Assembly (NCBI GenBank): GCA_002412865.1
Contig: DHVW01000011.1
Span: forward strand, 1-41,466
DNA: 41,466 nucleotides
From: Sulfurovum sp. UBA5198
Lineage (GTDB): Bacteria; Campylobacterota; Campylobacteria; Campylobacterales; Sulfurovaceae
Reading direction: 5' to 3'
Shown here: positions 34,392-41,466 of the stretch, one piece after another
Position numbering within the stretch: position 1 is the first letter of the stretch
How the letters are laid out: the number at the start of each line of letters is the position of its first letter
Notes under the pieces: generated by a model
Databases searched by the model: none
What the model saw: the letters and a program-made list of their open reading frames with translations, nothing else
What the model was told of the DNA's origin: nothing
Position numbers and translations under genes: made by a program

Positions 34392-35246
34392 TTGATAACA
34401 GAAATAACAATTGATTTTCAAGAAGATTGGCTTGCTTTGATTAAATCAAATCTATTATTAGATAAATATACTATTGATAAGTTATCTAACAAGCAGATTT
34501 GTTTATTTTATTTTATGATAGAGCATAAAAAAATAAATCAGGTTTCTAGAAAAGTATTTTACTCAAAAGAATTTTGTTATCCATTTGAAGATAAAGATAA
34601 ATTGAATGCAATTAAAGAAATTGAAGAGTCAATAGCTAACGGCGATGATTTGTCTGTATATCAAAGCAAGTCAGTAATGGAATATAAAAATGATATGCTA
34701 TTGAATGATTGGGGAATTCATCATTTTCATTTAGGGAAAAATTATAGTGATTGTTTTGTTAATAGAACAGGAGATTTGCTGTATGTTTTTTTTGATGAGA
34801 TTAATGCTTATTTTATTGATATAAAACCTCATGATTTTTCAAATATAGATTTATTGAATATAATGACATGTAATTGGTCTAATCTTGTAAATGAAAATGT
34901 AATAAACAGAGAAGTGGCTGAATATGAAGAGTTGTCTAAAGAAGACATTATGAAGTTAAGGAAAGCAGGTATTATGACACCTCAATATTCAAATGGCAAA
35001 ATGATTCTTTCTCCAGGTGGCGGATATGCCAGTGACGGTACAAGCTGGGAGGTGCATGATAAATGTCACAGAATGCTTAAAATATTAGGTAATAATGAAT
35101 CAGAGATTCGAAAAAAATTTGCCAATATCCCATTCAAAATATCAAAATTAATTTTTATTTTAAAGGTTGATAATTTTGGCAGATATTATGTTTATGAAAA
35201 GAATAATGATTACAGACTTGAATTAATATCAGACCATAACTATTAG
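34392..35246 (+). CDS. Unrecognised AT-rich gene with HHxHLG motif
   Basis: A 284-aa protein that I cannot place in a named family. It has a His-rich motif, WGIHHFHLGK (108-116), followed by a beta-rich GDLLYVFFDEINAYFIDIKP segment and NIMTCNWSNLV. This resembles a pattern I associate with accessory proteins of mobile and defence-related regions, without a firm name. The C-terminal third has PGGGYASDGTSWEVHDKCHR. The annotated start is TTG, 6 nt after mqnE, with a poor ribosome binding site; the next in-frame ATG is at residue 42. It appears more AT-rich than its neighbours and separates two housekeeping genes, suggesting acquisition. Confidence 0.75.
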   Translation: MITEITIDFQEDWLALIKSNLLLDKYTIDKLSNKQICLFYFMIEHKKINQVSRKVFYSKEFCYPFEDKDKLNAIKEIEESIANGDDLSVYQSKSVMEYKNDMLLNDWGIHHFHLGKNYSDCFVNRTGDLLYVFFDEINAYFIDIKPHDFSNIDLLNIMTCNWSNLVNENVINREVAEYEELSKEDIMKLRKAGIMTPQYSNGKMILSPGGGYASDGTSWEVHDKCHRMLKILGNNESEIRKKFANIPFKISKLIFILKVDNFGRYYVYEKNNDYRLELISDHNY

Positions 35247-35254
35247 GACGGTAA

Positions 35255-35704
35255 ATGACTAAAATATACTACCCATACACTCAGTTTGTGAGCGACATGC
35301 AGACATTAGTACAAAAGATTGATAAACCATTTGATGCTATCTTGTGTATAGCAAGGGGTGGACTAACGATGGGGCATTTTCTAGGCATTCATTATGACAC
35401 CAGAGATGTATTTGCGATTAACTCTATCTCATATGATGATACGCAAAAGCTTGATGAGGTGAAGATATTTAATATTCCAGATCTCAGAGATGCCAAAAGC
35501 GTACTAATAGTCGATGATATAGTAGATAGTGGAGATACTCTCCTAGAGATTTTGAGGGTTTTGGGCGAGCAGTTTCCAAGCATAACATTTTATACTGCCT
35601 CTATCTTTTATAAGAAAAGTGCTAAAATATCACCAACATGGTATATTCATGAAGCCACCCAGTGGATAGAATTTTTTTGGGAAGTTGATTTAAAGGAAAA
35701 ATAG
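35255..35704 (+). CDS. Purine-type phosphoribosyltransferase (Gpt/Hpt-like)
   Basis: The 149-aa type I phosphoribosyltransferase shows CIARGGL (31-37) and the PRPP-binding VLIVDDIVDSGDTL (83-96), with the short length and WIEFFWE C-terminus common to xanthine-guanine phosphoribosyltransferase-like proteins. It salvages a purine base using PRPP; exact base specificity cannot be read from the sequence. AGGACGGT lies before the ATG. trpG/pabA follows after 1 nt. Confidence 0.85.
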   Translation: MTKIYYPYTQFVSDMQTLVQKIDKPFDAILCIARGGLTMGHFLGIHYDTRDVFAINSISYDDTQKLDEVKIFNIPDLRDAKSVLIVDDIVDSGDTLLEILRVLGEQFPSITFYTASIFYKKSAKISPTWYIHEATQWIEFFWEVDLKEK

Positions 35705-35705
35705 T

Positions 35706-36275
35706 ATGGTATTGATGATTGATAATTATGATAGTTTTACATACAATATTGTTCAATATTGTCGTGAGCTAGGTGCAGATTTGAAAGTAATTCGCAATGA
35801 TGAGATGACCATAGAAGAGATAAAAGCACTTAATCCTAGCAAAATCATACTCTCTCCTGGTCCTGCGACTCCTGATGATGCTGGAGTGACACTTGATGTC
35901 ATTCGTGAATTTAGTGATACAATTCCTATTTTTGGGATATGTTTAGGTCATCAAGCTATCGCTCAAGCATTTGGAGCAACAGTGAGCAGAGCAGGGCATA
36001 TGATGCATGGTAAAACCTCACAAATAGTCGTGGATAAAGACACACAAATATTCAAAGACTTGCCATCTGAATTTAGAGCCACCAGATATCATTCACTTGT
36101 GGTAGTTGCTGACACTATCAATGAAAATATTATTCCCACAGCACACAGTAAAGATGACGGTGAAATAATGGCACTAGAAATCAAAGGCAAACAAGTCTAT
36201 GGCGTGCAGTTTCACCCAGAATCCATCATGAGTGAATATGGTCATGAGATGCTTGATAATTTCCTCAAAATCTAA
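35706..36275 (+). CDS. Anthranilate/aminodeoxychorismate synthase glutaminase subunit
   Basis: The 189-aa class I glutamine amidotransferase begins LMIDNYDSFTYNIVQY. It has ILSPGPATPDDAG, the nucleophile Cys79 in FGICLGHQAIAQAFG, and the catalytic His-Glu in VQFHPESIMSE. It supplies ammonia to the TrpE or PabB subunit. With no trp genes nearby, whether it works as TrpG, PabA or both is undetermined. It is coupled to the phosphoribosyltransferase gene upstream and to the membrane protein gene downstream. Confidence 0.92.
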   Translation: MVLMIDNYDSFTYNIVQYCRELGADLKVIRNDEMTIEEIKALNPSKIILSPGPATPDDAGVTLDVIREFSDTIPIFGICLGHQAIAQAFGATVSRAGHMMHGKTSQIVVDKDTQIFKDLPSEFRATRYHSLVVVADTINENIIPTAHSKDDGEIMALEIKGKQVYGVQFHPESIMSEYGHEMLDNFLKI

Positions 36276-37358
36276 ATGCAAACTAGATATTTTGCTCTAT
36301 TTTTTGTATTTTACATAGCGCTAGTTTCATCATTGGCATATCTTGTGCCTATTGCACCACATGAAGCAAAGATTTTTTTCACTTCAAATGACATAGTTTC
36401 ACAGCTTATGCATATTGGAAATAGTTATTTTTATGGCACTTTTGGAATTCGAATATTTTTTATTTTTGCCAGTATTTTATCTATTGGACTGTTTTATATT
36501 GTAGCCAAAGATTATCTAAAAAATAGTCATGATGCTATGAATGCAACTACTATTTTTGCTTTTTTGCCTGCCATTATTATAGCTGGAGCTGTAGCTAATA
36601 TATCTATTTTGATACTTCTATTTTTACTTTTATATCTGATTGCACACAATAGAAAATGGTATCCATTTGAGCTTTTATCAGCTACTGCACTGTGGTATAT
36701 TAGCGATGGTTCGATTATATTTTTTGTAGCACTTATTTTTTATTCGATTATGGTTAGAGAGTGGCGTACTTTGGTTATAGGTATTTTATTTATATCTATT
36801 CTTTATTTTCAACATAGATGGATAGAAGTAGGAGGCAAACCAATAGGGCATCTAGTTGAAACATTTGGACTGTATGGTACTGTATTTACACCATTTTTAT
36901 TTTTATTTTTTATTTTTACTATCCACTCCATATGGCTTAGGGAGCCAAAAAATATTATTGGCTATATCTCTTTTACTGCTTTTTTAATTTCAATGTTACT
37001 ATCCATTCGACAAAGAATCATAATTGTTGATTTTGCTCCGTATATGCTAATAGCTATCATGCCAATGCTAGCTCGATATTTGACAAGCTTAAGAGTTAGA
37101 TTGCCACAATTTCAAAGCAGATACAAAAAAGGGTTTTGGCTCTCTATTTCGTTCTTGTTTATAGGACTGTTTATTATTATTTCAACACCAATTACATTTT
37201 ATATTACAAATAAATCCCCATATAGCTTTACAAATAAAATATACAAACCATACCTATTAGCAAAAAAGCTAAAAAAAGAAAAGAAGCAATATTATGCTAC
37301 TAAAGAGTCAAAAGAAAGATATCAGTTACAGTTTTATAATATAAATCCTTGTAAATAG
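36276..37358 (+). CDS. Polytopic membrane protein (possible PMT/GT-C-like)
   Basis: A 360-aa integral membrane protein with about nine hydrophobic segments, followed by a basic soluble tail (LLAKKLKKEKKQYY). The early periplasmic loop, YLVPIAPHEAKIFF, and the general layout recall family-39-type glycosyltransferases (GT-C), whose first loop carries an acidic residue near the membrane; that assignment is tentative. It starts directly at the TAA of trpG/pabA (TAAATG), so it is expressed with it. Function unknown. Confidence 0.75.
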   Translation: MQTRYFALFFVFYIALVSSLAYLVPIAPHEAKIFFTSNDIVSQLMHIGNSYFYGTFGIRIFFIFASILSIGLFYIVAKDYLKNSHDAMNATTIFAFLPAIIIAGAVANISILILLFLLLYLIAHNRKWYPFELLSATALWYISDGSIIFFVALIFYSIMVREWRTLVIGILFISILYFQHRWIEVGGKPIGHLVETFGLYGTVFTPFLFLFFIFTIHSIWLREPKNIIGYISFTAFLISMLLSIRQRIIIVDFAPYMLIAIMPMLARYLTSLRVRLPQFQSRYKKGFWLSISFLFIGLFIIISTPITFYITNKSPYSFTNKIYKPYLLAKKLKKEKKQYYATKESKERYQLQFYNINPCK

Positions 37359-37400
37359 CTCATTTATTGTTTCTAAAATACACACGAAGCCCTATAATCA

Positions 37401-37450
37401 ACCATTAACACAATAAGTCCAAAATGGTTAAATGGTAAAAATGGTATGAT
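37401..37450 (+). promoter_or_regulatory. Repeated AAATGG sites in the aclB upstream region
   Basis: AAATGG occurs three times at 8-9 nt spacing (37422-37427, 37430-37435, 37439-37444), with a reverse-oriented ACCATT at 37401. A TATAAT-like box (37393-37398) and a TATGAT box (37445-37450) lie close by. The cluster may be a regulator binding site for the ATP-citrate lyase operon. The ribosome binding site AAAGGAGA precedes the aclB ATG. Confidence 0.35.
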
Positions 37451-37479
37451 TATAGCAACTCAAAAAAAAGGAGAACTCA

Positions 37480-38814
37480 ATGGCTCAAAAAGCGATTAGA
37501 GAGTACGACGCAAAGTCAATATTGGCAAAGCACTGGGGTGAATACTTCCCAAGCTTTACATATGCATATGAAACTATTATGGTTGAAAATGGAAAAGCAC
37601 TAACAGAAGCTGCAAAAACAAATACATGGTTAAATGAAAAAACATTGGTTGCAAAACCAGATATGCTATTTGGTAAAAGAGGTAAAAATGGTCTAGTTCT
37701 TTTCAAAGACGCAAAGCCAGGTGATGTTAAATTAGCAAAAGCTGCTAGCTGGATTGATGAAAAATCAAGTACAAAACAAAATGTTTATTTCTCATTCCAT
37801 GGAGATACTCCAGATGGTGAAGCTAAAACTGATATGCTAACACACTTTATAGTTGAACCATTTACTCCGCATGAACAAGCAGAAGAATATTATATATCTG
37901 CAACTTGCGTTGGCGATGACGATATGCTTTATATGTCAGCTGAGGGTGGTATGGAAGTTGAAGAAAATTGGGACAAAGTTACAGAGGTAGCATTTCCAAT
38001 TACAGCGACCGAAAAAGAGATAGAAGCGAAAATCAGAGCTAATATACCAGCAGATGTAGCAGATAAAGACAAAGAAGGCTTTGCAACATTTGCAATCGGT
38101 TTCTTTAGAGCATACAGAGAGCTTAACTTTGCATATCTTGAGATTAATCCATTTGTAATGCAAGGCAACAAAATTGAGCTACTAGATATGGTTGCAAAAC
38201 TAGATGATACAGCTGGATTTATGATGGCTGAAAAGTGGGGCGATGTTGAATATCCTACTTCATTTGGGATGGAAGAAAAATCTCCAGAAGTTATGGCAAT
38301 AGAAGAGGCTGATAGCAAATCAGGAGCATCACTTAAGCTTACAGTGCTAAAACCAGAAGCTAGAATCTGGACAATGGTTGCAGGTGGTGGAGCGTCAGTT
38401 GTTTATGCTGATACTATTGCTGACCTTGCAGGTATTGATGATTTGGCGAATTACGGCGAATATAGTGGTGGACCAACTACTGGTGAAACTCAATTTTACG
38501 CAGAAACACTATTTGACCTCATGACACGAACTCCAGATACAAGTGGTAAAGGAAAAGTTCTAATCATTGGTGGAGCTATTGCAAACTTTACTGATGTTGC
38601 AAAAACTTTCACAGGTATCATTTATGCGTTTGAGAAATATGCTGAAAAGCTAAAAGCTGCAAATGTAAAAATATATGTGAGAAGAGGCGGACCTAACTAT
38701 GAAAAAGGTCTTAAAGATATCAAAGAGGCAGCCGATAGATTAGGGCTTTGGATCGATGTATATGGACCTGAAACACATGTGACGGACATAGTTAGAATGG
38801 CAGTAGAGGCATAA
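37480..38814 (+). CDS. aclB: ATP-citrate lyase, small (beta) subunit
   Basis: A 444-aa protein corresponding to the succinyl-CoA-synthetase-beta-like ATP-grasp portion of ATP-citrate lyase (LNEKTLVAKPDMLFGKRGK..., YFSFHGDTPDGE, AYLEINPFVM, EYSGGPTTGETQFYAETLFD). Together with AclA it cleaves citrate with ATP and CoA to oxaloacetate and acetyl-CoA, the step that allows the TCA cycle to run reductively for CO2 fixation. It is followed by aclA after 9 nt. Subunit naming follows the two-gene enzymes of Chlorobium and Campylobacterota. Confidence 0.95.
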   Translation: MAQKAIREYDAKSILAKHWGEYFPSFTYAYETIMVENGKALTEAAKTNTWLNEKTLVAKPDMLFGKRGKNGLVLFKDAKPGDVKLAKAASWIDEKSSTKQNVYFSFHGDTPDGEAKTDMLTHFIVEPFTPHEQAEEYYISATCVGDDDMLYMSAEGGMEVEENWDKVTEVAFPITATEKEIEAKIRANIPADVADKDKEGFATFAIGFFRAYRELNFAYLEINPFVMQGNKIELLDMVAKLDDTAGFMMAEKWGDVEYPTSFGMEEKSPEVMAIEEADSKSGASLKLTVLKPEARIWTMVAGGGASVVYADTIADLAGIDDLANYGEYSGGPTTGETQFYAETLFDLMTRTPDTSGKGKVLIIGGAIANFTDVAKTFTGIIYAFEKYAEKLKAANVKIYVRRGGPNYEKGLKDIKEAADRLGLWIDVYGPETHVTDIVRMAVEA

Positions 38815-38823
38815 GGAGCAAAA

Positions 38824-40638
38824 ATGGCACAATTATTTACTAGAGATACACAAGCAATTTTTTGGAACAACAACGCTAGTGCAATTCAAAGAATGTTAGA
38901 TTACGATTTTACAATCGATAGAAAAACACCTTCAGTTGCATGTATAGTTGCACCAACAAGTGAAAATAAATTTCAAAAGTTCTTTTGGGGAGCTGATGAG
39001 ATTATGGTTCCATTGTTTAAAAATACAAGTGATGCAAAAAAAGCTTTCCCGACAGCTGATGTGTTGCTGAACTTCGCATCATTTAGAACAGCTTATGATG
39101 TTACTATGGAAGCTTTAGAAATTGGTGGATTTAAATCTATCATGATTACAGCTGAGGGAATTCCAGAAAGACTTGCAAGAGGAATGAATGCAAAAGCAAG
39201 AGCTTTGGGTGTTATCGTAATTGGACCAGCAACAGTTGGTGCGATTGCTCCTGGAGCATTTAAGATAGCAAATATTGGTGGAACAATAGAGAATATAATC
39301 AACTCAAAACTTCACCGTGCAGGTTCATGTGGACTTGTAACTAGAAGTGGTGGATTGTTCAATGAGCTTAGTAATATCATAGCTATTAATGCTGATGGTA
39401 TTGCAGAAGGTGTTGCTATTGGTGGAGATAGATTTGTCGGTTCAGTATTTATTGATAATCTTTTAAGAATGCAAGACAATCCAGAAGTGAAATACATGTT
39501 GCTTCTAGGTGAAGTTGGTGGTACCGAAGAGTACAAAGTAATCGAAGCAGTAAAATCAGGCAAAATTACAAAACCAATCATCGCTTGGTGTATTGGAACT
39601 ATTGCAAAATATTATGATAGTGGTGTACAATTTGGTCACGCAGGAGCTTCAGCAAATGGTGATCAAGAGACAGCAGATGCAAAAAACAAAGCAATGAGTG
39701 ACGCAGGAATGTTTGTTCCAAAATCATTCAATGATTTACCAAGTCTAATAGCAGAAGTTTACACTAAACTTAAAAGCGAAGGCACTATTGGAGAAATCCC
39801 TGAGCCAATTATGAATACTCTTCCAAAAGTTAGAAAAAGTAAAGAGTTTATCTGTACTATTAGTGACGATAGAGGAGATGAGGCAACATATGCAGGTTTC
39901 CCAATCTCTAGCGTTGCAACACCAGACACTGGCAAAGGAATTGGTGATGTTATTGCGCTTCTTTGGTTCAAAAAACAATATCCAAAATGGGCAACACAGT
40001 TTATAGAAACAGTTATTAAAACAGTTGCAGACCACGGTCCAGCAGTTTCTGGAGCACACAATGCAAAAGTAACGGCAAGAGCAGGTAAAAGCGTAGTTGA
40101 GTCTTTGGTTACTGGACTTCTTACTATCGGACCTAGATTTGGAGGTGCTATTGATGGTGCTGCTGAACATTTTAAATATGCAGATGATAATAAATTAACT
40201 CCAGCAGAGTTCCTAAATCACATGAAAAAAGAGGGAATCCCAATCCCAGGAATTGGTCACCGTATCAAATCTCTCAGAAACCCAGATTTAAGAGTTGAAG
40301 GTCTAAAGAAATTTGCGAAAGAGTATTTCCCAAGTACACCACTTTTGGATTACGCACTTACAGTTGAACAGCTTACAACTAGTAAAAAAGACAACCTAAT
40401 CCTTAATGTTGATGGAACAATAGGTATTTTAATGGTAGATATGTGGAGAGCGTTAGGATATAGCGAAGAAGAGATTAACAAATTTATTTCAAGTGGCACA
40501 CTAAACGCATTCTTTATTGCAGGCAGAACAATCGGTTTCATCGGACATGTTCTTGATGAAAAACGCCTTGAAATGCCAATGTATCGTCACCCAATGGATG
40601 ATATACTATATCAAGTAGATGTAGCAGAAGAGATTTAA
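38824..40638 (+). CDS. aclA: ATP-citrate lyase, large (alpha) subunit
   Basis: The 604-aa protein has a CoA-binding/ligase part with the phosphohistidine segment FGHAGASANGD (His272). It is fused to a C-terminal citrate-synthase-like part (PGIGHRIKSLRNPDLRV, RHPMDDILYQVD) that carries out the citryl-CoA cleavage. This organisation is that of large ACL subunits in reductive-TCA bacteria. It is co-transcribed with aclB. Confidence 0.96.
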   Translation: MAQLFTRDTQAIFWNNNASAIQRMLDYDFTIDRKTPSVACIVAPTSENKFQKFFWGADEIMVPLFKNTSDAKKAFPTADVLLNFASFRTAYDVTMEALEIGGFKSIMITAEGIPERLARGMNAKARALGVIVIGPATVGAIAPGAFKIANIGGTIENIINSKLHRAGSCGLVTRSGGLFNELSNIIAINADGIAEGVAIGGDRFVGSVFIDNLLRMQDNPEVKYMLLLGEVGGTEEYKVIEAVKSGKITKPIIAWCIGTIAKYYDSGVQFGHAGASANGDQETADAKNKAMSDAGMFVPKSFNDLPSLIAEVYTKLKSEGTIGEIPEPIMNTLPKVRKSKEFICTISDDRGDEATYAGFPISSVATPDTGKGIGDVIALLWFKKQYPKWATQFIETVIKTVADHGPAVSGAHNAKVTARAGKSVVESLVTGLLTIGPRFGGAIDGAAEHFKYADDNKLTPAEFLNHMKKEGIPIPGIGHRIKSLRNPDLRVEGLKKFAKEYFPSTPLLDYALTVEQLTTSKKDNLILNVDGTIGILMVDMWRALGYSEEEINKFISSGTLNAFFIAGRTIGFIGHVLDEKRLEMPMYRHPMDDILYQVDVAEEI

Positions 40639-40665
40639 CCTTCTTTAAACACTAATTAAAATATT

Positions 40666-40691
40666 ATGATATAATTCATTAATTATATCAT
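40666..40691. promoter_or_regulatory. Perfect 10-bp palindrome over the -10 box of the pilin-like gene
   Basis: ATGATATAAT-TCATTA-ATTATATCAT. The left arm contains TATAAT (40670-40675), so the palindrome covers the probable promoter of the gene at 40706. It could be a repressor operator or a terminator for aclBA, but no T-run follows. Confidence 0.5.
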
Positions 40692-40705
40692 AAGGCATTC
40701 CTTAC

Positions 40706-41335
40706 ATGAAAAAATCAGCTTTTACAATGATCGAACTTGTTTTTGTTATTGTTGTTTTGGGCATACTCGTAGCAGTTGCAATCCCAAGACTACAAAATGA
40801 CACTACTCAAGAAGCCGCAGATCAAATCCTCTCAGATATTAGACAAACTCAACACCTAGCACTTACTGATGATGTCACTAATCCGACTAATACAAATTGG
40901 CAACGAGCTTTTTGGAGAATGCAATTTCAAAATATGGCTGCATCAGGTACTGGCTGGACATATAGCATTGGTTCAAATAGGGATGGAGGCACTAATATTG
41001 ATTTAGTAGAAGCAGCTGTTGATCCACTAAGTGGAAAACCAATTTTCGGCTTTAGAACTTGGGGTAATACAGAAGTAAGCCCAAAAGTATTTATTGGACG
41101 CAAATTCGGTATTACTAATGTGACCTTTGGCGGAAGTTGTGCAACCGCACAATACATAGGCTTTGATCATCTTGGTAGACTACATCAAGGTTTTACAACT
41201 TCTGGAACGCCAGATTATTCTAGCGTTCTAAATACATTATGTACTATTACATTTTCACATCCAAATGGTAATTTTATTATTAATATAGAACCAGAAACAG
41301 GATATGCTTTTATAGTTGGACAAGAAGATCAATAA
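40706..41335 (+). CDS. Type IV pilin-like / type II secretion pseudopilin-like protein
   Basis: A 209-aa prepilin. The leader MKKSA is followed by FTMIELVFVIVVLGILVAVA, the prepilin peptidase site and N-terminal helix with the conserved Glu5 of the mature form. The residue before the cleavage point is Ala instead of the usual Gly. The body is beta-rich and resembles GspH-type minor pseudopilins, with a C-terminal EPETGYAFIVGQEDQ. No assembly genes lie in the window, so whether it serves a pilus or a secretion system is open. Confidence 0.85.
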   Translation: MKKSAFTMIELVFVIVVLGILVAVAIPRLQNDTTQEAADQILSDIRQTQHLALTDDVTNPTNTNWQRAFWRMQFQNMAASGTGWTYSIGSNRDGGTNIDLVEAAVDPLSGKPIFGFRTWGNTEVSPKVFIGRKFGITNVTFGGSCATAQYIGFDHLGRLHQGFTTSGTPDYSSVLNTLCTITFSHPNGNFIINIEPETGYAFIVGQEDQ

Positions 41336-41343
41336 AATATATT

Positions 41344-41370
41344 AAAACTAGCCATTTATTGTTAGTTTTT
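41344..41370 (+). terminator. Possible terminator after the pilin-like gene
   Basis: AAAACTA-N12-TAGTTTT followed by T and G: a seven-base stem with A's and T's on both sides, 8 nt after the stop codon. The remaining sequence to 41466 is AT-rich, shows no gene, and ends in CTTGAC, a possible -35 box of a gene to the right. Confidence 0.4.
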
Positions 41371-41466
41371 GATTAAATATAAACTAAATATATTAATATA
41401 TAGCTCTTTATATATCATTATAAAATAAACTATCAAATTTACAATTTCCCTCAAAAAACCCTTGAC

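Overview
The window looks like chromosome from a Campylobacterota (Epsilonproteobacteria) bacterium, probably a Sulfurimonas/Sulfurovum-type autotroph. The evidence is strongly AT-rich DNA; two-subunit ATP-citrate lyase (aclBA), the key enzyme of the reductive TCA cycle; the futalosine menaquinone gene mqnE; the pheS-pheT-aroA-ispH order with a HIT-family gene beside it; an mlaA-mlaC pair; and a tmRNA tag ANNTNYRPAYAVA. This placement is inferred from gene content; no search was run.

Region by region: (1) 1-900 is a decaying or rearranging polymorphic-toxin tail. It holds the C-terminus of an L,D-transpeptidase-like (Tlde1-type) domain, a membrane-protein ORF whose frame is broken at a TTTTA pentanucleotide tract (a possible phase-variable immunity gene), and an orphan piece of a hemagglutinin/CdiA-type protein. 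A CAU tRNA gene follows. (2) 1.08-3.1 kb is groESL, with a sigma70 promoter and a HAIR-like operator. (3) 3.1-10.6 kb is a minus-strand block: pheS-pheT-aroA-ispH, then a six-leucine leader peptide (apparently leuL) with attenuator-like hairpins, leuA and a short alkyltransferase-like gene. (4) 10.7-16.9 kb holds a HIT protein, argH, mlaA-mlaC, the internally deleted remnant of an RND/MMPL-type gene, ktrB-ktrA and an unknown gene. (5) 17.0-22.6 kb holds metH, a Y-family polymerase and a cold-shock/DUF1294 fusion.

(6) 22.61-27.13 kb is a compact (about 4.5 kb) integrative element inserted at the 3' end of the tmRNA gene. It has a P4-type tyrosine integrase, an AlpA-like regulator, a possible Rep protein and five unrecognised small proteins. 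Six copies of the nonamer TTATCCCTA sit at its two ends, and a degenerate copy of the tmRNA 3' end marks the far boundary. No conjugation or virion genes are seen, so it resembles a satellite or minimal integrative element.

(7) 27.1-33.3 kb holds ssrA and a tight glnD-glmS-cca run. (8) 33.3-37.4 kb holds mqnE, an unrecognised AT-rich gene that looks inserted, a phosphoribosyltransferase, trpG/pabA and a polytopic membrane protein. (9) 37.5-41.3 kb holds aclB-aclA and a pseudopilin-like gene with a palindrome over its -10 box.

Most genes are housekeeping. The novelty lies in the toxin tail with its repeat-controlled frame, the tmRNA-borne element, the leucine leader, the deletion scar after mlaC, and the unknown gene at 34.4 kb.
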